In this document: piece after piece, positions 1-6,826 of the stretch
How positions within the stretch are numbered: position 1 is the first letter of the stretch
Layout of the letters: every line of letters begins with the position of its first letter
DNA from: Neisseriales bacterium
Lineage (GTDB): Bacteria > Pseudomonadota > Gammaproteobacteria > Burkholderiales > UBA11063
Length of the DNA stretch: 6,826 nucleotides
Reading direction: 5' to 3'
NCBI GenBank assembly: GCA_003538525.1
Contig: DPRZ01000148.1
Location: 1-6,826, forward strand
The notes under the pieces: generated by a model
Database searches by the model: none
The model's input: the letters and a program-made list of their open reading frames with translations, nothing else
What the model was told of the DNA's origin: nothing
Position numbers and translations under genes: made by a program

Positions 1-320
1 ATGTAGAATCGCTTAGTGATTTTTACCAACAATCCATAGTTTTTATTAATCCTATGCAAAATGGTGCTGGAGTTAAAATAAAAACCCTTGATGCTTTAAA
101 AAATGGTATGCCGTTGGTATCTACATCTATCGGTGTTGAGGGTACTGGTTTAAAAAATGAGGTTCACTGTTTAGTGTCTGATGATCATGCCTCTTTTGCT
201 AAAGCTATTTTACAGTTAATGTATGATCGTAATTTTGCGCATAAATTGGTGTATAATGGACAATCTTATCTTCAACAGTATTTTTGTAATACAGATGTTA
301 TAAAAAAGATATACAAATAA
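1..320 (+). CDS. Glycosyltransferase, GT4 family, C-terminal part only (5' end outside window)
   Basis: The frame is open from the first full codon at position 3 to the TAA at 318-320 and gives about 105 residues. The ATG at 54 is internal, because coding sequence with family character continues upstream of it (..FYQQSIVFINPMQNGAG..). The segment INPMQNGAGVKIKTLDAL followed by GMPLVSTSIGVEG matches the nucleotide-sugar binding part of the second Rossmann domain in GT-B, GT4-type transferases, where the usual pattern is P-x-x-x-G-x-G-x-K-x-K-x-L-[DE]-A-[ML]. The next ~50 residues look like the usual C-terminal helices, so the 3' end seems natural and not truncated. The enzyme probably transfers a sugar from a nucleotide donor to a lipid-linked glycan on the cytoplasmic side of the inner membrane. 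Donor and acceptor cannot be told from this fragment. Confidence 0.85.
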   Translation, partial: VESLSDFYQQSIVFINPMQNGAGVKIKTLDALKNGMPLVSTSIGVEGTGLKNEVHCLVSDDHASFAKAILQLMYDRNFAHKLVYNGQSYLQQYFCNTDVIKKIYK

Positions 321-362
321 TTTTATTAGATATAAAGATGATTATGTGATGGTTTTAAACGT

Positions 363-393
363 TTGTCAGAATAGTGACTAGATGTGTTATCAA
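363..393 (+). promoter_or_regulatory. Weak candidate sigma-70-type promoter before the ATPase-nuclease pair
   Basis: TTGTCA at 363-368 differs from the -35 consensus at one base. A 19-bp spacer leads to TATCAA at 388-393, which matches the -10 consensus at 4 of 6 bases. The spacer is long and the -10 is poor. It is listed because it is the best pair I found in the only gap over 100 bp in the window. It would give the tandem pair, and perhaps the rfb genes behind it, a start independent of the glycosyltransferase gene. Confidence 0.18.
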
Positions 394-446
394 TATGTAA
401 ATTGAGTTCAGGCTGCAGTTTGCTGCGAAGAATACTATCAATAAAC

Positions 447-450
447 AGGA
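447..450 (+). promoter_or_regulatory. Ribosome-binding site of the first ATPase-nuclease gene
   Basis: AGGA lies 10 nt before the ATG at 461. An in-frame TAA occupies 458-460, immediately before that ATG, so no longer reading is possible and the start is well fixed. Confidence 0.5.
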
Positions 451-460
451 TATTAGTTAA

Positions 461-2011
461 ATGAAAAAATTACCAATCGGAATTTCAACCTTAGAAAAAA
501 TCCGCAACGAAGATTATATTTATATCGATAAAAGCCATCACGTAGCCAATTTATTTAATTCAGGTGGACGCTATTATTTCCTGTCCCGTCCTCGTCGCTT
601 TGGCAAGTCGTTGTTTATTGATACCCTAAAACAAGCCTTTTTGGGACGTAAAGATTTATTCACAGGTCTCTACCTAGAACATAACTGGGATTGGGATACG
701 AAATATCCGGTATTACATTTTAGTTTTGGTCAGGGAGCATTAAGAAACCGTGAGGAACTGGATAATAAGATTCACCAATTTTTAGATACGTATTATAAGG
801 AATTTGGTGTTGCGAGTATTTATCCTGATGTCAGCGGCCGTTTTGCCTATTTAATCCGTGAAGTTGCGACTAAATATGCCACTAAACTCGTGGTTCTAAT
901 TGATGAATACGATAAACCAATATTAGATAATATTAATAATTTAAGTATTGCGCAAGAGATGCGTGATGGCTTAAAGAGTTTTTATAGCGTAATCAAAGAA
1001 ACAGATGAATATTTAAAGTTCGCCTTATTAACTGGTGTAAGTAAATTTAGCAAAGTAAGCCTATTTAGTGGCTTAAATATTCTAGATGATTTAACACTGA
1101 AGTCAAGTGTAGCAGATATTTGTGGCTATACGCAAAGCGAATTAGAAAGAGAGTTTGCAGAATATCTGGTTAATGTAGATAAAGTAACATTAAAACAATG
1201 GTACAACGGTTACAACTTTGCGGGTAAGGAAGAGCAAAAAGTTTACAATCCATTTGATATTTTACTGTTTTTTAGCAATAACAATGAATATCGTGCGTAT
1301 TGGTTTGAAACGGCAACGCCAACCTTTTTAGTTAAGTTGTTACAAGAAAAACATTACTTTGTGCCGAATTTAGAACACTTGGTAATTAGTGAAAATCAGC
1401 TGTCAAACTTCGATATTGAAAACATTCCGCTCATTACGCTCTTATTTCAAACGGGTTATTTGACTATTGCCAACGCCACAAAGATCGGAACCCAACATGC
1501 GTATGTATTACGTTATCCAAATCTAGAGGTAAAAGCAAGCCTAAATAATAGCTTATTAGAACTAGGTGTTGATAGTATTGATAAAAATGAGTATAGTTAT
1601 AAACTAAGTACCGCGCTTAATGAAAATAATTTTGCGCAGTTAAAAGCAATTTTTAGCGCACATTTTGCGGCAATACCAAACGATTGGTATCGAAATAATT
1701 ATATTGCTAGCTATGAAGGATTTTACGCTAGCGTAGTATATAGCTACTTTGCAGCTCTTGGTTATGATCTCATCGCTGAAGATGTAACCAATTATGGCAA
1801 AATCGACTTAACCATCAAGATGCCCGATAAAATTCTAATAATTGAGTTTAAACTAAATAAATATGGAAACGCAAGCGAAGCACTAGCTCAAATCCGCAGT
1901 AAAGGTTATGCGAGTAAATATTTAGCGGAAAACAAAGAGATTTACTTACTTGGCATGAGTTTTGATTGTGAGCAAAAAAATGTTGTTGACTTTATTTGTG
2001 AGCTAAACTAA
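461..2011 (+). CDS. AAA-ATPase-like protein with C-terminal PD-(D/E)XK nuclease domain, copy 1
   Basis: 516 residues. The N-terminal half fits the AAA-ATPase_like family (PF09820): LPIGISTL at 4-11, YIDK at 21-24, a Walker A region LSRPRRFGKS at 41-50 with K49 and S50, and a Walker B VVLIDEYDKPI at 144-154 with D148 and E149. A sensor-like LLTGVSKFSKVSLFSGLNI follows at 189-207, then WYNGYNF at 247-253. The C-terminal ~100 residues fit PDDEXK_9/DUF1703: YEGFYAS at 418-424, GKIDL with D449, and IEFKL with E462 and K464, giving an intact D-x12-E-x-K nuclease core. Length is usual for the family as I remember it. Biological role is not established; ATP-dependent DNA cleavage is inferred. The next gene is a paralogue 2 bp downstream. 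One block is odd: residues 214-217 read KSSV where copy 2 has DRRY. No signal peptide or membrane segment is visible, so it is probably cytoplasmic. Confidence 0.9.
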   Translation: MKKLPIGISTLEKIRNEDYIYIDKSHHVANLFNSGGRYYFLSRPRRFGKSLFIDTLKQAFLGRKDLFTGLYLEHNWDWDTKYPVLHFSFGQGALRNREELDNKIHQFLDTYYKEFGVASIYPDVSGRFAYLIREVATKYATKLVVLIDEYDKPILDNINNLSIAQEMRDGLKSFYSVIKETDEYLKFALLTGVSKFSKVSLFSGLNILDDLTLKSSVADICGYTQSELEREFAEYLVNVDKVTLKQWYNGYNFAGKEEQKVYNPFDILLFFSNNNEYRAYWFETATPTFLVKLLQEKHYFVPNLEHLVISENQLSNFDIENIPLITLLFQTGYLTIANATKIGTQHAYVLRYPNLEVKASLNNSLLELGVDSIDKNEYSYKLSTALNENNFAQLKAIFSAHFAAIPNDWYRNNYIASYEGFYASVVYSYFAALGYDLIAEDVTNYGKIDLTIKMPDKILIIEFKLNKYGNASEALAQIRSKGYASKYLAENKEIYLLGMSFDCEQKNVVDFICELN

Positions 2012-2013
2012 CT

Positions 2014-3576
2014 ATGAAAAAATTACCAATCGGGATCTCTACGTTATCAGAAATTCGTGCTACGGATAAAAATTATACCTACGTTGATAAAACCCGACAT
2101 ATTGCCAGATTAGTTGAGAATAGTAAATATTATTTTTTGTCGCGCCCGCGCCGATTTGGTAAATCGCTGTTTATTGACACTCTAAAGCAGGCGTTTCTGG
2201 GTAATAAAGAGTTATTCAGCGGCTTGTATCTCGAGCATAATTGGGATTGGACTAAACAATATCCTGTGCTGCATTTTAGTTTTGGTCAAGGCTCATTAAG
2301 AAATCGCGAAGAACTAGACAATAAAATTCACCAGTTTTTAGATGTATATCATAAAGAACTGGGTGTTGAGAGTATTTATCCTGATGTTAGTGGTCGATTT
2401 ACTTATTTAATTCGTGAAATAGCGAATAAGTATGCAAGCAAAGTTGTGATTTTAATTGATGAGTATGACAAACCAATATTAGATAATATCAATAATTTAA
2501 GTATTGCCCAAGAGCTGCGTGATGGTTTGAAGAATTTTTATAGCGTTATCAAGGAGTCAGATGAGTATGTAAAGTTTGCCTTATTAACTGGAGTTTCCAA
2601 ATTTAGTAAGGTAAGTTTATTTAGTGGCTTGAATATATTGGATGATTTGACTCTTGATAGACGCTATGCTGATATTTGCGGATATACTCAATCTGAGCTT
2701 GAGGCTACATTTGCTGAATATCTAGCTGCTGGTAAAGTTAATAAAGTCGAGTTGAAGCGTTGGTATAATGGCTATAACTTTGCTGGAAGTGAAGAGCAAA
2801 AAGTTTATAATCCATTTGATATATTACTGTTTTTTAGTAAGAATTATGAATATCGCAATTATTGGTTTGAAACCGCAACGCCAACATTTTTAGTTAAGTT
2901 GTTACAAGAAAAACATTATTTTGTGCCGAATTTAGAGCGCTTAGTTATCAGCGATAATCAATTATCTAGTTTTGATATTGAGAATATTCCATTAATAACG
3001 CTCCTTTTTCAAACTGGCTATTTGACTATTGAGAGACCAACTAAAATTGGAACCCAGTATGCCTATGTGCTGCGCTATCCTAATCTCGAAGTTAAAGCAA
3101 GCTTAAATAATAGTTTATTAGAGATTGGTGTCGCTGGTGTCGATAAAAATGAATATAGCTACAGCCTAAGCACAGCATTTAATGAAAATAATTTTGCGCA
3201 ATTAAAGAATATTTTTACCAGTCATTTTGCAGCGATCCCTAACGATTGGTATCGGAATAATAATATTGCTGACTATGAGGGATTTTATGCTAGTGTGATC
3301 TACAGTTATTTGGCGGCGCTTGGTTATGACTTAATTGCCGAAGATGTAACCAATCACGGTAAGATTGATTTAACCCTTAAAATGCCAGATAAGATAATCA
3401 TCGTGGAATTTAAACTCAGTAAGCATGGTGATGCTGCCGAAGCCATCGCTCAAATCAAGAATAAAGAGTACGCTGATAAATATGTAGCGGAAAATAAGCC
3501 AATTTATTTAATTGGGATTAGTTTTGATAGTGACTCGCGAAATGTAGTTGATTTTGCGTGTGAGTTGTTTAAATAA
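2014..3576 (+). CDS. AAA-ATPase-like protein with C-terminal PD-(D/E)XK nuclease domain, copy 2
   Basis: 520 residues, same architecture as copy 1. Walker A region FLSRPRRFGKS at 41-51 has K50 and S51. Walker B VILIDEYDKPI at 145-155 has D149 and E150. The sensor-like LLTGVSKFSKVSLFSGLNI is at 190-208, with WYNGYNF at 250-256. The nuclease core has D452 in GKIDL and E465/K467 in VEFKL. Residues 215-218 read DRRY, close to the family pattern I remember, where copy 1 has KSSV. The ATG lies 2 bp after the TAA of copy 1 and has no strong Shine-Dalgarno sequence, so its translation is probably coupled to that of copy 1. Two near-identical but clearly diverged proteins could form a hetero-oligomer, or could be redundant members of a multicopy family. 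Function is inferred only from the domains. Confidence 0.9.
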   Translation: MKKLPIGISTLSEIRATDKNYTYVDKTRHIARLVENSKYYFLSRPRRFGKSLFIDTLKQAFLGNKELFSGLYLEHNWDWTKQYPVLHFSFGQGSLRNREELDNKIHQFLDVYHKELGVESIYPDVSGRFTYLIREIANKYASKVVILIDEYDKPILDNINNLSIAQELRDGLKNFYSVIKESDEYVKFALLTGVSKFSKVSLFSGLNILDDLTLDRRYADICGYTQSELEATFAEYLAAGKVNKVELKRWYNGYNFAGSEEQKVYNPFDILLFFSKNYEYRNYWFETATPTFLVKLLQEKHYFVPNLERLVISDNQLSSFDIENIPLITLLFQTGYLTIERPTKIGTQYAYVLRYPNLEVKASLNNSLLEIGVAGVDKNEYSYSLSTAFNENNFAQLKNIFTSHFAAIPNDWYRNNNIADYEGFYASVIYSYLAALGYDLIAEDVTNHGKIDLTLKMPDKIIIVEFKLSKHGDAAEAIAQIKNKEYADKYVAENKPIYLIGISFDSDSRNVVDFACELFK

Positions 3577-3663
3577 ATGACGCAAATTGCAGATAGGTTA
3601 GAATTTATTGACTTACGCGAAATTGGGCTGGATTTATGGATAAATAATAATATTGAAAGATAG
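3577..3663 (+). CDS. Possible 28-residue small protein or gene remnant of unknown function
   Basis: An ATG begins on the base after the TAA of the second ATPase-nuclease gene and reads 28 codons to a TAG at 3661-3663, 4 bp before the rfbF ATG. The peptide starts [19 protein letters not shown] and ends WINNNIER. It is acidic to neutral, has no obvious membrane segment and is not recognised. It may be a real coupled small gene, a leader that feeds ribosomes to rfbF, or the N-terminal stub of a gene lost when the locus was rearranged. Chance is also possible, as 28 open codons are not rare in AT-rich DNA. The exact fit between its neighbours is the main argument for it. Confidence 0.3.
   Translation: MTQIADRLEFIDLREIGLDLWINNNIER
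3655..3660 (+). promoter_or_regulatory. Ribosome-binding site that fixes the rfbF start at 3668
   Basis: GAAAGA lies 7 nt before the ATG at 3668. The same hexamer lies 6 nt before the rfbH ATG (5493-5498), which supports its use here. An in-frame TTG at 3653 would extend RfbF by five residues, but it overlaps this site and the extra residues are not part of the family as I know it. Confidence 0.5.
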
Positions 3664-3667
3664 TTAT

Positions 3668-4441
3668 ATGAAATGTGTAATCTTAGCAGGCGGTTTAGGA
3701 ACTAGACTATCAGAAGAAACAGGATCTAGACCAAAACCGATGGTAGAAATTGGTGGTAAGCCCATTTTATGGCATATTATGAAACTTTATTCGTACTATG
3801 GCGTAAATGAATTTATTATTTGTTTGGGCTATAAAGGTTATGTGATTAAAGAGTATTTTGCGAATTATTTTTTGCATATGTCGGATGTAACTTTTGATAT
3901 GTCAAATAATCAGATGACGGTGCATAATCAACATGCAGAGGCATGGAAAGTTACCTTGGTGGATACCGGTGATGAATCAATGACTGGTGGACGTTTGGCA
4001 CGAGTAAAAGATTATGTTAAAGATGAAGAAGCCTTTTGCTTTACCTATGGCGATGGGGTTAGTGATGTAAATATTAATGATTTAATTGCCTATCATCAGC
4101 AGCATGGTAAATTGGCTACGCTAACTGCTGTTACACCACCAGGAAGATTTGGCGCATTAGATATTCAAGATGGTAAAATTCGTAGCTTTAAAGAGAAGCC
4201 CAAAGGTGATGGAGCTTTGATTAACGGTGGGTTTTTTGTGTTATCGCCTAAAGTAATTGATTTGATTGATGGTGATAGTTGTATCTGGGAGCAGCAACCG
4301 TTAGAAAGTCTTGCAAAAAGCTCTGAGTTAATGGCATTTGATCATGATGGATTTTGGCAGCCAATGGATACGTTACGTGATAAGCATCATTTGGAAGAGT
4401 TGTGGAGCTCGAATAAAGCGCCGTGGAAGTTATGGAAATGA
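3668..4441 (+). CDS. rfbF: Glucose-1-phosphate cytidylyltransferase
   Basis: This enzyme (also called DdhA) makes CDP-glucose from glucose-1-phosphate and CTP, releasing pyrophosphate. It is the first step to CDP-3,6-dideoxyhexoses and acts in the cytoplasm. From the ATG at 3668 it has 257 residues, the length I remember for the Salmonella enzyme. The nucleotide-binding loop [13 protein letters not shown] is at 6-18, with [18 protein letters not shown] at 22-39. YGDGVSD at 127-133 carries the metal-binding Asp129, [10 protein letters not shown] is at 157-166, and [10 protein letters not shown] at 229-238 carries Asp234. K23, D129 and D234 appear to match the key residues of the Salmonella enzyme. 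The TGA overlaps the rfbG start by 4 nt (ATGA), so the two are translationally coupled. No clear promoter stands immediately upstream; read-through from the ATPase-nuclease pair is likely. Confidence 0.96.
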   Translation: MKCVILAGGLGTRLSEETGSRPKPMVEIGGKPILWHIMKLYSYYGVNEFIICLGYKGYVIKEYFANYFLHMSDVTFDMSNNQMTVHNQHAEAWKVTLVDTGDESMTGGRLARVKDYVKDEEAFCFTYGDGVSDVNINDLIAYHQQHGKLATLTAVTPPGRFGALDIQDGKIRSFKEKPKGDGALINGGFFVLSPKVIDLIDGDSCIWEQQPLESLAKSSELMAFDHDGFWQPMDTLRDKHHLEELWSSNKAPWKLWK

Positions 4442-5511
4442 TAAATTCTCAATTTTGGCAAGGTAAGAAGGTTTTACTAACTGGTTGCACGGGCTTTAAA
4501 GGTAGCTGGATGACTATTTGGTTAAATATGCTGGGTGCTAAAGTGTTCGGTTATTCATTAGCCGCACCAACTAATCCCTCGATGTGGGAAGATATGCAGC
4601 TTGAGACGCTATGTGCTGAGATGTGCTATGCCGATATTCGTGATTATGCTCGGTTGGAGAGCTATTTTCAGCAGGTGCAACCCGAGATTGTTATTCATAT
4701 GGCAGCGCAGCCCTTAGTGCGTTATTCGTATCAGTATCCACGTGAAACTTATGAAGTGAATGTAATGGGCACGGTTAATTTACTTGATGCCATCCGCAAT
4801 ACTGGTTATGGGCGTGCCGTGGTAAATGTGACTACCGATAAATGCTATGAAAATAAAGAGTGGCTGTGGGCTTATCGTGAAAATGAACCAATGGGTGGGC
4901 ATGATCCTTATAGTAATAGCAAAGGCTGTTCTGAATTAGTTACCGCAGCGTTTATTAATTCTTATTTTGGACATCCTGATAGTCAAACTTTTGTTGCGAG
5001 TGGACGTGCTGGCAATGTAATTGGTGGTGGTGATTGGGCTGAAGATCGCCTTATTCCTGATATTATTCGTAGCTTTAGCAAGAATGAGTCTGTTAGTATT
5101 CGTTTTCCAAATGCGGTGCGTCCGTGGCAACATGTGCTTGAACCACTCTCGGGTTATTTATTGTTAGCTGAAAAATTATATAACGACAAACAGTATTATG
5201 TTGGCGGCTGGAATTTTGGTCCACTTGATAGCGATACTAAAACCGTTGCACAAATTGTTACTCAGATGTGCGGTATTTGGGGTAACTCAGCAAGTTGGAG
5301 TCGCGATGGGAATGATAATCCACACGAAGCGAATTTATTGCGCTTAGATTGCTCCAAAGCACGAATGTTGCTGAATTGGCAACCAGCTTGGAATAGCCAA
5401 ATAACTTTAACTAAATTAACTTTATGGTATAAGGCTTATTTTGCAGGGCAGAATATGCTGGAATTAAGTCAACACCAAATTAATGAATATATGAAAGATA
5501 CCCAATGTTAG
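4438..5511 (+). CDS. rfbG: CDP-glucose 4,6-dehydratase
   Basis: This NAD-dependent enzyme (DdhB) converts CDP-glucose to CDP-4-keto-6-deoxyglucose, the second pathway step. It is an extended short-chain dehydrogenase. From the ATG at 4438 there are 357 residues, close to the ~359 I recall for the family. The NAD-binding TGCTGFKG is at 15-22. HMAAQPLVR at 87-95 and VTTDKCY at 131-137 (T133, D134, K135) follow. YSNSK at 158-162 supplies the catalytic Tyr158 and Lys162, and [11 protein letters not shown] is at 190-200. The start was chosen because GGAAG at 4425-4429 lies 8 nt upstream and [10 protein letters not shown] resembles the known N-terminus. An in-frame ATG at 4432 and a GTG at 4423 would only add residues translated inside the rfbF end. 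Its 3' end overlaps rfbH by 7 nt. Confidence 0.96.
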   Translation: MINSQFWQGKKVLLTGCTGFKGSWMTIWLNMLGAKVFGYSLAAPTNPSMWEDMQLETLCAEMCYADIRDYARLESYFQQVQPEIVIHMAAQPLVRYSYQYPRETYEVNVMGTVNLLDAIRNTGYGRAVVNVTTDKCYENKEWLWAYRENEPMGGHDPYSNSKGCSELVTAAFINSYFGHPDSQTFVASGRAGNVIGGGDWAEDRLIPDIIRSFSKNESVSIRFPNAVRPWQHVLEPLSGYLLLAEKLYNDKQYYVGGWNFGPLDSDTKTVAQIVTQMCGIWGNSASWSRDGNDNPHEANLLRLDCSKARMLLNWQPAWNSQITLTKLTLWYKAYFAGQNMLELSQHQINEYMKDTQC

Positions 5512-6815
5512 AACAATTGCAAAGCGAAATTTTAGACTTAGTTGGTAAATTTGCTGTACAAAAATATGTCGCTAAGCCCTTTGTGGCTGGTGAAACCGTA
5601 ATTCCGCCCGCAGGTAAAGTTATTGGCGAACTTGAACTTAAGTATATGGTTGAAGCTTCACTTGATGGTTGGTTAACTACTGGGCGTTTTAATACAAAAT
5701 TTGAAGCGGAACTTGCTAAGTATTTGGGCGTTAAGCATCTAATTACGGTTAATTCAGGTTCTTCAGCTAATTTGGTAGCCTTTAGCGCACTAACTTCACC
5801 TAAATTGGGTGAACGCGCGATTAAACCTGGCGATGAAGTTATTTCGGTTGCCGCTGGTTTTCCAACTACGATTAATCCAATTTTACAAAATGGCGCGGTA
5901 CCAGTATTTTTGGATGTTGAAATTCCAACTTATAATATTGATGTTACTAAATTGGAACAAGCGATTAGCCAAAAAACTAAAGCTGTATTTATTGCCCATA
6001 CTTTGGGTAATCCATTTAATTTAGCTGCGATTCGTCAGTTTTGTGATCAACATAATTTATGGCTAATTGAAGATTGTTGTGATGCGTTGGGTTCAGAATA
6101 TGCGGGCAAAAAAGTTGGTAGCTTTGGCGATATTGCAACTGTGAGCTTTTATCCAGCCCATCATATCACCATGGGTGAGGGTGGTGCGGTATTTACTAAC
6201 AATGATGAGTTAAAAGTAATTGCTGAGTCTTTCCGTGATTGGGGTCGGGATTGTTATTGCCAACCCGGTTGTGATAATACTTGCGGTAAGCGTTATTGCC
6301 AACAACTCGGTAAATTACCGTTTGGCTATGATCATAAATACACCTATTCGCATTTAGGCTATAATCTAAAAATTACCGATATGCAAGCGGCTTGTGGCTT
6401 AGCGCAGTTGGCACGCCTTGATGATTTTGTGCAACAACGTAAGAGTAATTTTAAATACTTGAAAGCTAAATTACACGAGTGTAGCGAGTTCTTGATTTTG
6501 CCAGAGGCAACCGAAAATTCAGAACCATCGTGGTTTGGTTTTCCAATTACAATCAAGGAAACTGCGGGATTTAGCCGTGCGGATTTATTAAACTATCTGG
6601 ATGATAATAAAATTGGCACACGTTTATTATTTGCAGGAAATGTGACAAAACAACCGTATATGCAAGGACGTACTTATCGCACAGTTGGTGAACTAACTAA
6701 TTCAGATCGGATTATGAATCAAACTTTCTGGGTTGGAATTTATCCTGGTTTAACCGAAGAAATGTTGGATTATACTGCTGAGGTGATTAGCCAATTTTGT
6801 GGTGTAGGTTTCTGA
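5505..6815 (+). CDS. rfbH: CDP-4-keto-6-deoxy-D-glucose 3-dehydrase (E1), PMP and [2Fe-2S] dependent
   Basis: This enzyme (DdhC/AscC) removes the C-3 hydroxyl of CDP-4-keto-6-deoxyglucose. It works with pyridoxamine phosphate and needs electrons from a reductase partner (RfbI/DdhD, E3). It belongs to the DegT/AHBA aminotransferase fold and has 436 residues, the normal length. NSGSSAN at 83-89 fits the cofactor phosphate site and Asp190 in [10 protein letters not shown] fits the pyridine-nitrogen contact. His219 in [14 protein letters not shown] stands where aminotransferases have the Schiff-base lysine, the hallmark of this dehydrase. C192, C250, C252 and C260 follow C-x57-C-x-C-x7-C, the published iron-sulfur ligand pattern of the Yersinia enzyme, so the cluster should be present. 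GAAAGA 6 nt before the ATG is the likely ribosome-binding site. The TGA overlaps the next ATG by 1 nt. Confidence 0.97.
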   Translation: MLEQLQSEILDLVGKFAVQKYVAKPFVAGETVIPPAGKVIGELELKYMVEASLDGWLTTGRFNTKFEAELAKYLGVKHLITVNSGSSANLVAFSALTSPKLGERAIKPGDEVISVAAGFPTTINPILQNGAVPVFLDVEIPTYNIDVTKLEQAISQKTKAVFIAHTLGNPFNLAAIRQFCDQHNLWLIEDCCDALGSEYAGKKVGSFGDIATVSFYPAHHITMGEGGAVFTNNDELKVIAESFRDWGRDCYCQPGCDNTCGKRYCQQLGKLPFGYDHKYTYSHLGYNLKITDMQAACGLAQLARLDDFVQQRKSNFKYLKAKLHECSEFLILPEATENSEPSWFGFPITIKETAGFSRADLLNYLDDNKIGTRLLFAGNVTKQPYMQGRTYRTVGELTNSDRIMNQTFWVGIYPGLTEEMLDYTAEVISQFCGVGF

Positions 6816-6826
6816 TGCAACTAACT
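6815..6826 (+). CDS. Start of a downstream gene, cut by the window edge
   Basis: The TGATG junction puts an ATG one base inside the rfbH stop codon, with AGG at 6806-6808 six nt upstream. The first residues would be M-Q-L-T. The tight overlaps of rfbF, rfbG and rfbH make a fourth gene of the operon likely here. In known clusters the gene after rfbH is often the reductase or epimerase that sets the final dideoxysugar, but four codons do not allow an assignment. Confidence 0.45.

Larger units (their letters stand above)
461..3576 (+). repeat. Tandem gene duplication: two diverged ATPase-nuclease paralogues head to tail
   Basis: The two unit genes share an identical 20-nt start and about 80% of their residues by eye. 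Length differences are small in-frame indels: one codon near residue 20, two near residue 240 and one at the C-terminus. Synonymous positions differ widely over most of the length, so this is not a recent copy. Short stretches are nearly identical at DNA level (see findings). Confidence 0.85.

Noticed and set aside
316..327. AATAA/TTATT inverted repeat after the glycosyltransferase gene as a terminator
   Set aside because: The stem has only A-T pairs, a 2-base loop and no following T run, so it would not form a stable terminator.
415..426. GCAG-TTTG-CTGC inverted repeat in the 321-460 gap
   Set aside because: The stem is only 4 bp and is not followed by a T run. It is too small to call an operator or terminator.
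461..3576. CRISPR array, tRNA, rRNA or insertion-sequence ends around the tandem genes
   Set aside because: I saw no short spaced repeats, no tRNA-like cloverleaf sequence, no transposase frame and no clear terminal inverted repeats. The only repeats are the paralogous genes and the 13-bp start-site match.
3608..3638. Possible promoter for rfbF: TTGACT at 3608-3613
   Set aside because: The -35-like hexamer is good, but no acceptable -10 lies 16-19 bp downstream. The better AATAAT at 3643-3648 is 29 bp away.
3653..3667. TTG at 3653 as the rfbF start
   Set aside because: It overlaps the likely ribosome-binding site. The ATG at 3668 gives the family's usual 257 residues and N-terminus.
4936..5133. 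Open frame of 65 codons on the - strand
   Set aside because: It lies wholly inside rfbG, whose protein is strongly conserved in the + frame, and its product resembles no family.
5809..6024. Open frame of 71 codons on the + strand inside rfbH
   Set aside because: It is an out-of-frame shadow of the conserved RfbH core.
6359..6556. Open frame of 65 codons on the - strand
   Set aside because: It is antisense to rfbH with no separate start signal or recognisable product.

Overview
The window looks like part of a surface-polysaccharide (O-antigen type) gene cluster from an AT-rich Gram-negative bacterium. The rfb products resemble those I remember from Salmonella and Yersinia along their whole length, so a gammaproteobacterium is plausible. 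Genus cannot be read from the sequence. Every supported gene lies on the + strand.

Layout: (1) positions 1-320 hold the C-terminal end of a GT4-type glycosyltransferase whose start lies outside the window. (2) A 140-bp gap (321-460) follows, with a ribosome-binding site and at best a weak promoter. (3) Positions 461-3576 hold two tandem paralogues, about 80% identical by eye. Each joins an AAA-ATPase-like domain (PF09820 type) to a C-terminal PD-(D/E)XK nuclease-like domain (PF08011/DUF1703 type). They are 2 bp apart and are not sugar-biosynthesis genes. (4) A 28-codon open frame (3577-3663) almost exactly fills the gap to the next gene. (5) Positions 3668-6815 hold rfbF, rfbG and rfbH in overlapping order. 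A further gene begins at 6815 and is cut off after four codons.

RfbF makes CDP-glucose from glucose-1-phosphate and CTP. RfbG dehydrates it to CDP-4-keto-6-deoxyglucose. RfbH, a PMP/[2Fe-2S] enzyme, carries out the C-3 dehydration that leads to CDP-3,6-dideoxyhexoses (paratose, abequose, tyvelose or ascarylose type). The reductase partner (RfbI/E3) and the enzyme that fixes the final sugar are not in the window. The upstream glycosyltransferase probably helps assemble the same glycan.

The least explained part is the ATPase-nuclease pair between the glycosyltransferase and the dideoxysugar genes. Both copies keep all the motifs I can recognise. They look like an accessory insert in a variable locus, possibly with a defence or selfish role, but nothing here proves a function.
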